Shown here: in pieces, positions 33,599 to 42,854 of the stretch
How the letters are laid out: each line of letters starts with the position of its first letter
How positions within the stretch are numbered: the first letter of the stretch is position 1
Assembly (NCBI GenBank): GCA_963821705.1
Contig: CAWGEV010000004.1
Location: 234,652-298,651 of the forward strand
DNA from: DASUPK01 sp963821705
GTDB lineage: Bacteria > Actinomycetota > Thermoleophilia > Solirubrobacterales > 70-9
Direction of reading: 5' to 3'
Length of the DNA stretch: 64,000 nucleotides
Notes under the pieces: model-generated
What the model saw: the letters and a program-made list of their open reading frames with translations, nothing else
What the model was told of the DNA's origin: nothing
Databases searched by the model: none
Position numbers and translations under genes: made by a program

Positions 33599-34414
33599 GT
33601 GGCCGACGGCAAGACCATCGTCATCACGGGGGCCACCGACGGCCTCGGGAAGGGAATCGCGGACCAGCTCGCCCCGACCGGCGCCCGGCTCATCCTCCAC
33701 GGGCGCAACGAGGAGAAGGGCCAGGCGCTGATCGAGGAATTGCGGCCGCGCGCTTCCGGCGAGCTCGAATGGCGACGCGCGGACTTCCGCTCGCTCGAGG
33801 AGGTCCGCAGGCTCGCCGAGGACCTGCTCGAGGAGGAGCGGATCGATGTCCTCGTCAACAACGCCGGAATCGGCACGGCGGGCCCGCGCGCGGAAAGCGA
33901 CGACGGCTACGAGCTCACCTTCCAGGTCGACTACCTCGCCCCATTCCTGCTCACTCGCAGGCTGCTGCCGCTGATGGAGCGCTCGGCCCCCTCCCGGATC
34001 GTCAACGTGAGCTCGGCCGGCCAGGCGCCGATCGACTTCGACGACGTGATGCTGGAGTCCTCATACAGCGGAGTCCAGGCCTACTGCCAGAGCAAGCTCG
34101 CCCTGGTGATGCTCACCTTCGACCTGGCGGAGGAGCTGGAGGGAAGCGGCGTCACCGCCAACTGCCTGCACCCCGGCACCTATATGCCGACCAACATGGT
34201 CCGAGCCGCCGGGGTCGACCCGGTGACTCCGCTCGAGGACGGGGTCGCGGCGACCGTCCGGTTGATCGCCTCCCCCGAGGTCGAGGGGGTGAACGGCCAT
34301 TACTTCGACGGGACCAGCGAGTCCGCGCCGCACCCCCAGGCCGAGGACCCGGCCGCTCGACGGCGACTGCGAGAGCTCTCGGCCGATCTGACCGGCGTCG
34401 AGGCGACCGCATAG
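33599..34414 (+). CDS. Short-chain dehydrogenase/reductase
   Basis: 271 residues from a GTG preceded by a GGAGGGGAG ribosome site. The Rossmann motif TGATDGLGKGIA is at residue 10, NNAGIG near 87, the catalytic Ser in VNVSSAGQ near 138 and Tyr-Lys in YCQSK near 162. It resembles retinol-dehydrogenase/WW-oxidoreductase-like SDRs acting on lipophilic alcohols. Substrate unknown. It may be co-transcribed with the cyclophilin gene (28-base gap). Confidence 0.92.
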   Translation: MADGKTIVITGATDGLGKGIADQLAPTGARLILHGRNEEKGQALIEELRPRASGELEWRRADFRSLEEVRRLAEDLLEEERIDVLVNNAGIGTAGPRAESDDGYELTFQVDYLAPFLLTRRLLPLMERSAPSRIVNVSSAGQAPIDFDDVMLESSYSGVQAYCQSKLALVMLTFDLAEELEGSGVTANCLHPGTYMPTNMVRAAGVDPVTPLEDGVAATVRLIASPEVEGVNGHYFDGTSESAPHPQAEDPAARRRLRELSADLTGVEATA

Positions 34415-34440
34415 GCCGGCTCGCCGCATAGGCTTCGCCG

Positions 34441-34737
34441 ATGGGCATGAGCGACAAGTTCCGCGAGCTCTTCGGCGTCGGTGACCGCCCCCTCCACCCC
34501 GATGGGCTGGCCGAGCTCCATATCGGCGACGCGGGCTACGACGACTGGGACGTGGTGCGCGACTTCGAGGAACTCGAGACCGCCCGCGCCTGGCGTCAGC
34601 AGCTCACCGACGCCGGCATGGAGGCCGTGATCACCTCGGACCACCCGCTCGACGAGTACGGCCGCGGCGACATCGCGCTGCGGGTCCCGCCGGGCAAGTG
34701 GTCCGAGGCGAACGAGATGCTGGACGAGCCCGTCTAG
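34441..34737 (+). CDS. Small DUF2007-like protein
   Basis: 98 residues, acidic and soluble. The C-terminal half (ETARAWRQQLTDAGMEAVI, then GRGDIALRVPPGKWSEANEML) resembles the DUF2007/putative signal-transducing fold, in which a beta-alpha-beta unit switches between two chain positions. The N-terminal half is unrecognised. Function unknown. It lies 26 bases after the SDR gene and converges with the RDD gene. Confidence 0.65.
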   Translation: MGMSDKFRELFGVGDRPLHPDGLAELHIGDAGYDDWDVVRDFEELETARAWRQQLTDAGMEAVITSDHPLDEYGRGDIALRVPPGKWSEANEMLDEPV

Positions 34738-34749
34738 AGCGGACTCCGG

Positions 34750-35679
34750 CTAGACCAGCTCGGCGTCGATCTCCGGGTCCGCGTAGCAGACGACCGTGTG
34801 CGCCCGGCGGTCGGGCCAGCCGCGCCGCTCGCCCTCGAAGAGCACGCCCCAATAGCCGAGGAAGAACGGCAATGCCGCCAGGAGCAGCCACAACAGCCGG
34901 CGGATCGCCTGCCCCGGCCTGACCGGCTCGCCGTCCTCGGAGAGCATCCGGATGGCGACGAAGGACATGCCCACCGTGCGCCCGGCCCCGGACCACAGGA
35001 TCAGCAGATAGGCGGCCGCCACCAGCGCCCAGAGCGCGGCACCGATGGCGACGACCACGGTGTCGGCTTGCAGGCCCCCCTTCGAGAACGCGTTGATCAG
35101 GGCGGCGATCGCCGCCGAGATCACGATCAGCGAGCCGTAGACGACCCCGCCGTCGATCGCCAGGGCCAGTACACGGCTGAAGACTCCGGCGAAGATCGGT
35201 CGGCGCTCGCGCACCGGCCTGCGCAGGAGCCGGCGCGCCGCGTTCTCGAGGACGGTGTCGATCCCGCGCGAAGCGCGGCGCACCCCGCGGCGCAGGTCCT
35301 CCAGCAGGCCGATGCCCTGGCCGGTGATGGCGGCGCGAACCTCGGGCGCGTCGGCGACGCGCTCCACGAGCTTCTGGGCCTCGTCGCTCTCGAGGACCTT
35401 GTCCCAGACGCGGTTGGCGGTGTCGGTCTTGAGCAGGCGCTCTGTCGCCCTCGCCGCGGTTTCGCTGTCGAGCGCCCGGTCGACGCCGCGGTCCACCGCC
35501 CGGTCCAGGCCGAGCCGCCTGGCGACGCCGCGGGCGCCCTGCCATCCGGCGTGCGCCACCGGCGCCACCGCGCGGCCGAGCCGCGAGTCCACGGTCCCGT
35601 TCGGGCTGGTCTCGGGCCCGGGCTGCTGCTCCGGGCGATCCCGCTCGGAGCGGTCTATTGGGGTGGCTTCGTCCTCCAC
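34750..35679 (-). CDS. RDD-family membrane protein with long cytoplasmic N-terminal region
   Basis: 309 residues. The first ~165 are charged and helical with repeated Arg/Asp segments (GLDRAVDRGVDRALDSE) and no membrane helix. The RDD domain follows (about 170-300) with RVLALAIDGGVVYG carrying the first Arg and Asp, a second pair of helices, and FVAIRMLSEDGEPVRPGQAIRR. RDD proteins are of uncertain function; some act as Na+/H+ antiporters. The long N-terminal extension is unusual compared with simple RDD proteins. It is divergent from the glutamate decarboxylase gene. Confidence 0.82.
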   Translation of the reverse strand: MEDEATPIDRSERDRPEQQPGPETSPNGTVDSRLGRAVAPVAHAGWQGARGVARRLGLDRAVDRGVDRALDSETAARATERLLKTDTANRVWDKVLESDEAQKLVERVADAPEVRAAITGQGIGLLEDLRRGVRRASRGIDTVLENAARRLLRRPVRERRPIFAGVFSRVLALAIDGGVVYGSLIVISAAIAALINAFSKGGLQADTVVVAIGAALWALVAAAYLLILWSGAGRTVGMSFVAIRMLSEDGEPVRPGQAIRRLLWLLLAALPFFLGYWGVLFEGERRGWPDRRAHTVVCYADPEIDAELV

Positions 35680-35810
35680 TCCTTCTCTGGCCAGAGCGTA
35701 ACCGGCCGCCTCGGACCGGAGGGGCGCCGGATGGCAAATTCACCCTGATGGGGTGAGGACAGCCCGCTGGTGGCTGATAGCGTCGCCGAGGCTCACCGGG
35801 TGACCGACCG

Positions 35811-37220
35811 ATGCCGAAGAGATCCCCGAAATCCATGAGAGCGGCCGGACGCGCTGCCGTGTCCGAGCTCGAGACGATGGACATCGGGCGCGCGGCCTTC
35901 ATCGGCAAGCCGGCACCTGACGACAAGATCCCCGAGGAGCCCATGGATCCGGGCGCGGCCCGGCTGCTGATCGAGGAGGAGCTCCTGCTCGACGGCGACC
36001 CGGACAAGAACCTGGCCACCTTCGTCACCACCTGGATGGGTCCCGACGTCAACGAGCTGATCGCCAGGAACCTGCATCGGAACTTCATCGATCACGCCGA
36101 GTACCCGCAGACCGCCGAGATCGAGCAGCGCTGCATCCGCATGATCGCCGACCTCTTCAACGCGCCCGGCGAGACCGTCGGCGCCCGCACCCAGGGCTCA
36201 TCCGAGGCGATCATGCTCGGCGCCCTCGCGATGAAGTGGAAGTGGCGGGCGCGTCAGGAGAAGGCCAAGAAGGGGACGGACAAGCCGAACCTGATCTTCG
36301 GCGGCGACGTGCATGTCGTCTGGGAGAAGTTCTGTCGCTACTTCGACGTCGAGCCGCGCATCGTGCCGCTCCAGGAGGACAAGCTCGTGATCGGTCCCGA
36401 GGACGTCGAGCCGCACATCGACGAGAACACGATCGGTGTCGCGGCCGTGGTCGGGACGACCTTCACCGGGCACGCGGACGACGTCGTCGGGATCAACAAG
36501 CTCCTCCTCCAGGTCAAGGAGGAGAAAGGGCTGGACATCCCGCTCCACGTCGACGGCGCAAGCGGAGCCTTCGTCTGGCCCTTCCTCTATCCCGACAGCA
36601 AGTGGGACTTCCGCCTCGAGCAGGTCAAGTCCATCAACGCCTCGGGCCACAAGTTCGGCCTGGTCTATCCGGGCATCGGCTGGCTGATCTTCCGCGACAA
36701 GGACTGCCTGCCCGATGACCTCGTCTTCTACGAGGACTACCTCGGCAAGCGCGACGCCACCTTCACCCTCAACTTCTCGACCGGCTCAGCGATGGTGCTG
36801 GCCCAGTACTTCAATTTCATCCGCTTCGGCCATGCGGGCTACAAGTTCCTGATGGAGATCATGGCCGAGAACACCCAGGCGCTCGCCAAGCGGATCAAGG
36901 AGATCGGCCCGTTCGAGCTGATCGGCGAGGGAGAGCAGCTGCCGCTGGTGGCCTTCAAGCTCAGCGGCGACCACCCCTACGACGAGTTCGACGTCGCCTC
37001 GCAGCTCGCGGCCGAGCGCGGCTGGATGGTCCCCGCCTACCACCTGCCCCCGAACGCCCAGAAGGAGAAGCTGATGCGCGCTCTGGTCAAGTTGACGCTG
37101 ACCCATTCCCTGGCCGAGCAGCTCGCCAACGATCTCGAGGAAGCGTGCAAGACGCTGGAGGAGAAGGGTGGGGTCCACCCCTCCGAGCGCAAGCGGGTCC
37201 ACACCGGGACGGGCTACTAG
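35811..37220 (+). CDS. gad: Glutamate decarboxylase (PLP-dependent)
   Basis: 469 residues, the full GadA/B length. The PLP-dependent group II decarboxylase core shows TQGSSEAIMLGALAMKW near residue 125, LHVDGASGAFVWPF near 245 and the PLP-lysine motif NASGHKFGLVYPGIGW near 272. A typical glutamate-decarboxylase C-terminus ends in KRVHTGTGY. It converts glutamate to GABA and CO2, consuming a proton, and often contributes to acid tolerance. No GABA antiporter is adjacent. Confidence 0.95.
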   Translation: MPKRSPKSMRAAGRAAVSELETMDIGRAAFIGKPAPDDKIPEEPMDPGAARLLIEEELLLDGDPDKNLATFVTTWMGPDVNELIARNLHRNFIDHAEYPQTAEIEQRCIRMIADLFNAPGETVGARTQGSSEAIMLGALAMKWKWRARQEKAKKGTDKPNLIFGGDVHVVWEKFCRYFDVEPRIVPLQEDKLVIGPEDVEPHIDENTIGVAAVVGTTFTGHADDVVGINKLLLQVKEEKGLDIPLHVDGASGAFVWPFLYPDSKWDFRLEQVKSINASGHKFGLVYPGIGWLIFRDKDCLPDDLVFYEDYLGKRDATFTLNFSTGSAMVLAQYFNFIRFGHAGYKFLMEIMAENTQALAKRIKEIGPFELIGEGEQLPLVAFKLSGDHPYDEFDVASQLAAERGWMVPAYHLPPNAQKEKLMRALVKLTLTHSLAEQLANDLEEACKTLEEKGGVHPSERKRVHTGTGY

Positions 37221-37236
37221 CCGGCTGTCGCCTGCG

Positions 37237-37638
37237 ATGTCGCAGGAGAACGTCGAGGTCGTGCGCCGGTTCGCCGAGTGCTGGGAGCGCCTGGATTGGG
37301 AGGGCACCGCCGAGTTGGCCGATCCGGACGTCGAGCAGCATCCGACCGTCGGGGGTCTCGAGGGAGGCCGCGTCCTGCACGGCGTCGACGAGATCAGGCG
37401 GGACTACGAGAGCGTCGAGGAGAACTGGGACGAGCACCGGGTCGAGATGGAGAAGGTCATCGATGCCGGTGACCGAGTCGTCCTCTTCCAGCGCGAATAC
37501 CAGCGCGGCAGGAGCAGCGGGCTGGAGCTCGAGATCGAGGCGGCGGTCGTCTTCGATCTGCGCGACGGGCGCATCGTTCGCATCCAGGGATACATGGACC
37601 GCGGCGAAGCTCTCGAGGCCGCGGGCCTGGCCGATTAG
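37237..37638 (+). CDS. SnoaL-like (NTF2-fold) protein
   Basis: 133 residues. The N-terminal MSQENVEVVRRFAECWER helix and the following strands (DAGDRVVLFQREY, AAVVFDLRDGRIVRIQGY) are characteristic of small SnoaL-like domains of actinobacteria. The fold is a cone-shaped ligand pocket; catalytic residues are not evident. It follows gad by 16 bases and may be co-transcribed. The 3' end overlaps the convergent lipoprotein gene by 4 bases. The broken fragment at 24709 belongs to the same family. Confidence 0.82.
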   Translation: MSQENVEVVRRFAECWERLDWEGTAELADPDVEQHPTVGGLEGGRVLHGVDEIRRDYESVEENWDEHRVEMEKVIDAGDRVVLFQREYQRGRSSGLELEIEAAVVFDLRDGRIVRIQGYMDRGEALEAAGLAD

Positions 37639-38114
37639 GCCGGCAGCCAGGTGAAGCGGACGCTCTGCCCGCCCTGCGTGCAGGTGACGAAGCGGCCGTC
37701 CGAGTGGACGTCGCGCTTGGCGGTGCAGGTGAAGCCCTCGACCGAGCAGGTGCGGTGGTACCCGGCTTGGACGTTCGGGTTGTCGACCGTGTTGCAGTCC
37801 TTGCCGTTCTGGTCCCAGGCGGTCGCAACGGCGACGGCGGCCGTGCAGGCCAGGCCCGTGTACTTGAAGTTCTGATACGCGTCCGGGATCGAGCAGCCGG
37901 CCGTGCCGCCCGAAGTGGTGGTGGTCTGCCCCTTCTGCTTGCCGCCGCCCGCGGCGGTCGTCGTCGCGGGCGTCGTCGGGATCGGCGACGTCGGCGAGGG
38001 AATCGAGACCGCCGTCGTCGTGCTGCTCTGGCCGCTCGAGCCCGAGCCGCAGCCGGCCGCGAGCGTGAGCAGCGCGGCGGCGCCGAGCGCGATCAATGTT
38101 CGCCCTACCCGCAC
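37635..38114 (-). CDS. Small secreted lipoprotein with Thr-rich linker
   Basis: 159 residues. The lipobox LTLAAGC ends at about residue 22, so the Cys is lipid-modified and the protein is tethered outside the membrane. A Ser/Thr/Pro-rich linker (about 23-70) precedes a ~85-residue domain with six cysteines (GCSIPD, TGLACTAA, GKDCNTV, RTCSVEGFTC, VTCTQGG), which probably form disulphides. The family is not recognised with certainty. Function unknown. Confidence 0.75.
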   Translation of the reverse strand: MRVGRTLIALGAAALLTLAAGCGSGSSGQSSTTTAVSIPSPTSPIPTTPATTTAAGGGKQKGQTTTTSGGTAGCSIPDAYQNFKYTGLACTAAVAVATAWDQNGKDCNTVDNPNVQAGYHRTCSVEGFTCTAKRDVHSDGRFVTCTQGGQSVRFTWLPA

Positions 38115-38153
38115 GAGTGCAGCAATGTAGCTCGCATGGACTCGTCCCGTGGC

Positions 38154-38609
38154 TCAGGAGGACCGCTCGGCGAGCGCCTCTGCGAGCCGCTTCATCGCCC
38201 GGCGGTTGACACGCTTCACGTAGGCTCGGTTGAGCGGGCCCATGATCCGCTCTCCGGCGGGCATCTCGAGGAACTCGAGCTCGAAGTTGATCGTGGTGCC
38301 GCCGTCCGGCAGCTCCTCGAGCAGGTAGGTGCCGCGGGTCCGCCGCTTCCCGCGCGACCCGCCGATGGTCTCCTCGACGAGGCGGCGCCCGGAGTCCGCC
38401 TCGACGACCTCGACGTCGGTCCAGTCCTTCTCGCCCGTCGCCTTGACTCGGACGTTCGCCTTGGCGCCCACGCCTCGCGTCGGCCCCGAGAGCTTCCAGT
38501 CCACCATGAAGTGGTCCATGAAGTCCTCGTGGTTGCCGAGGACCTCGAGGTACTCGTAGACGTCGTGGGTCGAGCTCGGGACGTCGATCGAGACGGTGAC
38601 CGGCTTCAC
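38154..38609 (-). CDS. SRPBCC-family (polyketide cyclase/dehydrase-like) protein
   Basis: 151 residues with the START/Bet v1-like pattern: VTVSIDVPSSTHDVYEYLEVL at the start, alternating strands in the middle and a basic C-terminal helix (RAYVKRVNRRAMKRLAEAL). It probably binds a lipophilic ligand. It lies 7 bases downstream of the carboxymuconolactone-decarboxylase-like gene, so an operon with that gene and the SDR upstream is likely. Confidence 0.8.
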   Translation of the reverse strand: MKPVTVSIDVPSSTHDVYEYLEVLGNHEDFMDHFMVDWKLSGPTRGVGAKANVRVKATGEKDWTDVEVVEADSGRRLVEETIGGSRGKRRTRGTYLLEELPDGGTTINFELEFLEMPAGERIMGPLNRAYVKRVNRRAMKRLAEALAERSS

Positions 38610-38616
38610 GCGCGAC

Positions 38617-39177
38617 CTAGGGAAGCGGCTCGAGGCCCTCGTCGAGCTCGACCCCGAAGCTGTTGAGGGCGCCGGCGAGCATCTGGTAATGGCCGACGAC
38701 GATCGCGGCCTCCATCAGCTGCTCCGTGTCGTACGTCTCCGCGAGCGCGCTCCAGGTCTCGTCCGAGATCCGCGAGTCCCCGTGGAGCTCGTCGGCCGCG
38801 CGCAGCAGCGCCGTCTCGTGCGGGGTCCAGCCGTCGGCGTCGGGCCCGTCGAGCACCCGGTCGATCACGTCTCGCTCCATGCCGCCGTCGAGCGAGATCC
38901 GAACGTGCTGGCCCCACTCATACGAGGAGCGGCAGTTGACGGCCGTGCGCAGGATGAGCAGCTCGCGGTCTCGCCCCGAGAGCTTCCCGGCGGTGAGCAG
39001 GAATCCGCCGAACGGCAGCCATGCCTGAAACAGCTTCGGATAGCGGGCGAAGGTCGGGAAGATGTTGTTGTCGCCGAGTCGCTGCTGGACGCCGCCCGGC
39101 ACCGCCTCGAGGATCCGCTTGATGTCGCCGCTCCACTCCTCGGGCGGCAGCGGCGGGATGCGGGGATCCGGGCTCAC
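38617..39177 (-). CDS. Carboxymuconolactone decarboxylase/AhpD-like protein
   Basis: 186 residues from a GTG within the SDR stop (GTGA). The all-helical CMD/AhpD fold is indicated by LSGRDRELLILRTAVNCRSS, YEWGQHVRISLDGGM and a long C-terminal pair of helices. The AhpD CxxC is not present: a single Cys occurs in VNCRSSYEWGQH. That resembles the gamma-carboxymuconolactone decarboxylase side of the family, in which a catalytic His is retained. The substrate is unknown. Middle gene of the SDR-CMD-SRPBCC unit. Confidence 0.83.
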   Translation of the reverse strand: MSPDPRIPPLPPEEWSGDIKRILEAVPGGVQQRLGDNNIFPTFARYPKLFQAWLPFGGFLLTAGKLSGRDRELLILRTAVNCRSSYEWGQHVRISLDGGMERDVIDRVLDGPDADGWTPHETALLRAADELHGDSRISDETWSALAETYDTEQLMEAAIVVGHYQMLAGALNSFGVELDEGLEPLP

Positions 39178-40007
39178 GCCCGCGGCCCCACGCTCAGCCC
39201 GCCATCGACCACCAGGCTCTGGCCGGTGACGTAGCTCGACTCGCCCGAGAGCAGGAAGAGCGCGCCGTGGGCGACCTCCCACGCCGTGCCCTGACGGCCC
39301 GCCGGGATCCGGACGCGGTCCCGGAGCGGGCTGACCTGAGAGGCCAAGCGGCCGAGCGAGGTGTCGATCAGCCCGGGAATGAGGAGGTTGGTCCGCACGC
39401 TCGGCGCCCCCTCGACCGCCGACTGGCGGCAGAGGGACTCGAGGGCGGCCTTGGACGCGGCGTAGGCGGGGAAGGGCATGACCTCGCGCGATGCTATTGA
39501 GCCGACGAGGACGATCGCCCCGCCGTCGTCCCGCATCACCGCCAATCCGTTCTTGCAGCCCAGGAAGTGGGAGCGCAGGTTGACCGCCATGACGCGGTCC
39601 CAGTCCTCGGTGGTGGTGCCCGCTATCCCCAGTCCGGCGCCGATCCCGAGGTTCATGACCACGCCGTCTAGGCCACCGAGGGTCTCCGCGGCGCGCCCGA
39701 ACATCGCCGCCGCGGCCTGCTCGTCGGCGGCGTCGGCCGCGATCACCTCGGCGGTCGCCCCCTCCCCGCGAACGAGCTCGGCGGTCGCCTCCGCGGTCTC
39801 CGCGTTCAGATCGGCCACCGCCACGGAGGCGCCCTCCCGGCCGAAGAGCACCGACATGGCGCGGCCGTTCCCGATCGGCGGGTCCTCCAGCCCGTGGTCC
39901 TCCTGTCCGGCGCCGACCACGAGGATGCGACGGCCCTCGAGCCTTCCGCGCCCGGGGGCTTCGCCCCGTCCCTCGGCGCTCGTCACCTCGGCCTGTTCCT
40001 CCGCCAC
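39174..40007 (-). CDS. Short-chain dehydrogenase/reductase
   Basis: 277 residues. The N-terminal ~25 residues are Glu/Gly-rich and variable. The nucleotide motif is LVVGAGQEDHG, a variant of TGxxxGxG with an unusual insertion before the helix; the catalytic Ser is in VLVGSIASRE and the pair in YAASKAALES. The C-terminal VTGQSLVVDGGL is typical of FabG-like SDRs. The start faces P450 on the plus strand. Substrate unknown. Confidence 0.88.
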   Translation of the reverse strand: MAEEQAEVTSAEGRGEAPGRGRLEGRRILVVGAGQEDHGLEDPPIGNGRAMSVLFGREGASVAVADLNAETAEATAELVRGEGATAEVIAADAADEQAAAAMFGRAAETLGGLDGVVMNLGIGAGLGIAGTTTEDWDRVMAVNLRSHFLGCKNGLAVMRDDGGAIVLVGSIASREVMPFPAYAASKAALESLCRQSAVEGAPSVRTNLLIPGLIDTSLGRLASQVSPLRDRVRIPAGRQGTAWEVAHGALFLLSGESSYVTGQSLVVDGGLSVGPRA

Positions 40008-40169
40008 GGCGGGCGACCTTACAGGGAGCTGGCTGCCCGCAGAGGGACCTGCGCGAGGCGCCGCCGTCGATCATCTCGACCCTCCGGTCCTCCCACTGGC
40101 AGCTGGCTGGCTGGCCAGTAAGCTGCCTCGGCCCAGGTGTGTACGGTCGACCGACCGAGAGGAGCGAGG

Positions 40170-41439
40170 ATGAACAAGCCGGTCCAGGAGGAGCTCGGGG
40201 CGAAGGACCCCCACGCGCTCAGCCAGGAGGAACTCGAGGCGCTCGAGGTCACCGAGCGTCCTCACTGGGAGGACGGTCCCCCGTACGCGATCTTCAAGGA
40301 GTTCCGCGCCCGTTGCCCCGTTCACCGGACCGAGGTGATCTCCGAGTACCCCGACGAAGACGGCTTCTGGTCGCTGGTGCACGCGGACCACATCCGCGAG
40401 GTCAGCCTCGACCACGAGACCTACTCCTCGGAGCGCGGCGGCGTCACCGGACTCACCCACGCCGTTCCGCTCGAGCTCCAGCAGGCCATGTTCATCGGCA
40501 TGGACCCTCCGAAGCACGACCGGCTCAAGATGCTCTTCCAGCGCGGCTTCACCCCGAAGCGGATCGCCGAGCACGAGGACGCCATCCGGGCGATCGCCGT
40601 CCGCGTCCTCGACGAGGTGGCCCCTCGCGGCGAGTGCGACCTGGTCACTGACGTCGCGCAGCCCGTCGTCTCGCGGGTGATCGGCAGCTTCATGGGGATC
40701 CCGGAGAAGGACGACGCGATCTGGGCCAGGCTCATGAACTCGGCCCTCGGCTTCGGCGACGAGGACCTCAACCCGGGCGGGCTCGACCAGGTCCTCCAGC
40801 AGGACATCCCGGAGATCTTCGAGCGCTGCCGCGAGATGATCGCGGAGCGCCGCGAGAACCCGACCGACGATCTGACCAGCGTCCTGGTCCACGCCGAGAT
40901 CGACGGGCAGAAGCTCGAGGAGCACGAGATCGTCATGGGCTTCTTCCTCCTGGTCGCCGCGGGGAACGACTCCACCAAGGCGACCTACACCAGCGGCATG
41001 CGCGCCCTGCTCGAGCACCCCGGACCAGATGAAGATGCTGGTCGACGACCCGTCGCTGATCCCGGGCGCGGTCGAGGAAGCACTGCGGATGTACCCTGCC
41101 TTCGCCCACTTCCGGCGCACCGCGACCGAGGACACCGAGATCGCGGGCCAGAAGATCGCAGAGGGCGACAAGGTGCTGATGTGGTACGTGAGCTCGAACC
41201 GGGACGAGGAGGTCTACGAGGACGCCGACCGCTTCGATGTCCATCGCAATCCAGAGCACCAGGCCTTCGGCGCCGGCGGCCGCCACTTCTGCCTCGGCGC
41301 GGCTCTCGCTCGGCTGGAGCTCAAGATCCTGTTCGAGGAGACGCTGAAGCGCTTCCCGGAAATGGAGCTGGCCGGAAAGCCGGACCCGGCCGTCTCGGCG
41401 TTCCTCAATCAGCTGAAGAGGCTGCCGGTCCGCTGGTAG
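40170..41439 (+). CDS. Cytochrome P450 (one frame break)
   Basis: The ATG at 40170 follows GAGGAGCGAGG. The first frame gives the helices to the I-helix (VAAGNDSTKATY). Near 41022 (a GG pair) the frame shifts, and the rest continues in another frame with the ExxR helix (EALRMYPAF) and the heme loop FGAGGRHFCLGAALARLEL whose Cys binds heme iron. Removing one base restores about 422 residues. It is a soluble bacterial monooxygenase needing ferredoxin partners, none of which is nearby. The SDR gene opposite could act on the same compound. It overlaps the convergent HAD gene by 35 bases. Confidence 0.92.
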
Positions 41440-42121
41440 GGACCCCGGCGAGCGGCGGCAGTCCCTCCTCGAGTGAGCTGATCGCCCAGTCTGCGCCGGC
41501 CTCGCGGAGCTGGTCGGCGTCGTAGTGGTGGCTGCCGACGCCGACGCACTGGATCCCGGCGGCGTGCGCGCCGGTCACGTCCAGCGGCGTGTCGCCCACG
41601 GAGAACGCCTGCTCCGGCTCGACGTCCTCGCCGAAGACCAAGGCCGCCCGCTTCAGGGCGACCTTGGTGAGCTCACCTCGGTCTGACGAGTCGGAGCCGT
41701 AGCCCCCGAACGAGAAGAAGCGGTTGAGGTGGGCGCGGTGGAGCTTGATGTGCGCGGCCGCCTCGACGTTCCCGGTGACCAGGCCGAGCATGTACCCCTC
41801 GTCGATCAGCTCCGGCAGCAGCTTCTCGACGCCGGGCAGGACCTCATAGCCCTTCGACTCCTCCACGCTCTCGTGGAGATAGTGGAGTCGTCTCTCCATC
41901 AGGCGGGTGAGCTCCTTGCGCTCGGGCTTGCGCTCGAGCACGGACTCGAAGGTCTTGCGCCCGACCTCGGGATCGGTCATCCCGGTGTCGGTGAACTTGC
42001 CGATGTCGGCGGGGATGCCGTAGAGCTCGTCGAACGCCAGTCGCCACGAGGCCGCGCCGGCGCCGCCCGTGTTGATCAGGGTGCCGTCGATGTCGAAGAG
42101 AATCGCGAGGAATCCCGCCAC
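41405..42121 (-). CDS. HAD-superfamily phosphatase, copy 2
   Basis: 238 residues. Motif I LFDIDGTLINTGGAG near residue 7, motif II LGLVTGNVEAA near 115 and motif IV SVGDTPLDVTGAH near 175. The internal FSFGGYGSDSSDRGELT stretch is nearly the same as in copy 1 (16371-17045), so the two are paralogues. It probably hydrolyses a small phosphate ester. Transcribed away from the TetR gene and convergent with P450. Confidence 0.9.
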   Translation of the reverse strand: MAGFLAILFDIDGTLINTGGAGAASWRLAFDELYGIPADIGKFTDTGMTDPEVGRKTFESVLERKPERKELTRLMERRLHYLHESVEESKGYEVLPGVEKLLPELIDEGYMLGLVTGNVEAAAHIKLHRAHLNRFFSFGGYGSDSSDRGELTKVALKRAALVFGEDVEPEQAFSVGDTPLDVTGAHAAGIQCVGVGSHHYDADQLREAGADWAISSLEEGLPPLAGVPTSGPAASSAD

Positions 42122-42221
42122 GGGGTCACGGTACCCGGGGCTAGCGGAACATGCCGTGGCGGTTGAGCTCGACGCGGTGCGCGCCCAGCCGTCAGGGGCT
42201 GCAACCTCCAGCGCGGCGATC

Positions 42222-42238
42222 GTGGACCCCTAGTCCAC
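42222..42238. promoter_or_regulatory. Putative TetR operator
   Basis: Perfect inverted repeat GTGGAC-N5-GTCCAC ending 12 bases before the TetR start codon. The size and position fit self-repression by the TetR protein, and it could also control the divergent HAD gene. Confidence 0.5.
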
Positions 42239-42250
42239 AATCGGGTTCCC

Positions 42251-42844
42251 ATGCCCCAAATCAGCTCCCAGAAATCCCGTGGCAGGCCGGCGGCGGCGAG
42301 CCGCGAGGACGTCCTCGACGCGGGCCTCTATCAATACCTGCGCGGGCGCCGGGTCGACGTCCAGGCGATCGCGGCGGAGCTTGGGCTCGGCCGCGCGACG
42401 ATCTACCGCTGGTTCGGGTCGCGGGAGAAACTGATCGGCGAGGTGATCATCCGCGCCACCGAGCCCGTCCTGGCGGAGGCGCGGTCGGGGCTCGCCGGCA
42501 AGGGTGGTCCCGGGCTGCTCGACAGCTTCGACCGCTTCAACCGCGCCCTGGCGGATGCTCCGGCGCTGCGGGCCTTCGTCGAGCAGGAGAGGGACGCCGC
42601 GCTGCGGATCATCGCGTCCGGGGCCGGGCTGGTGCAGCCGCGGATGGTCGAGCTGATCGCCGGGCTGATCACCGAGGAGGCCGACGCCGGAACCTACGAG
42701 CCGCCGGTCGATCCCTCGACCCTGGCCTACGCCATCGTCAGGCTCGCCGAAGCGTTTCTCTTCAACGACGCCGTGGCGGGCATCCGCGGCGACGTCGACC
42801 GCCTCCGCGAGGTCGAGGCGGCGCTGCTCGGCGTGCCGTCATAA
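42251..42844 (+). CDS. TetR-family regulator
   Basis: 197 residues. The N-terminal helix-turn-helix is in SREDVLDAGLYQYLRGRRVD, IAAELGLGRATIYRWFGSR. The C-terminal ligand domain contains a QsdR-like pattern (LIAGLITEEADAGTYEPP, then LAEAFLFND). It is divergent from the HAD gene and 10 bases upstream of the exonuclease gene. The inducer is unknown. An inverted repeat just upstream suggests self-control. Confidence 0.9.
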   Translation: MPQISSQKSRGRPAAASREDVLDAGLYQYLRGRRVDVQAIAAELGLGRATIYRWFGSREKLIGEVIIRATEPVLAEARSGLAGKGGPGLLDSFDRFNRALADAPALRAFVEQERDAALRIIASGAGLVQPRMVELIAGLITEEADAGTYEPPVDPSTLAYAIVRLAEAFLFNDAVAGIRGDVDRLREVEAALLGVPS

Positions 42845-42854
42845 CGTCCCGGGC

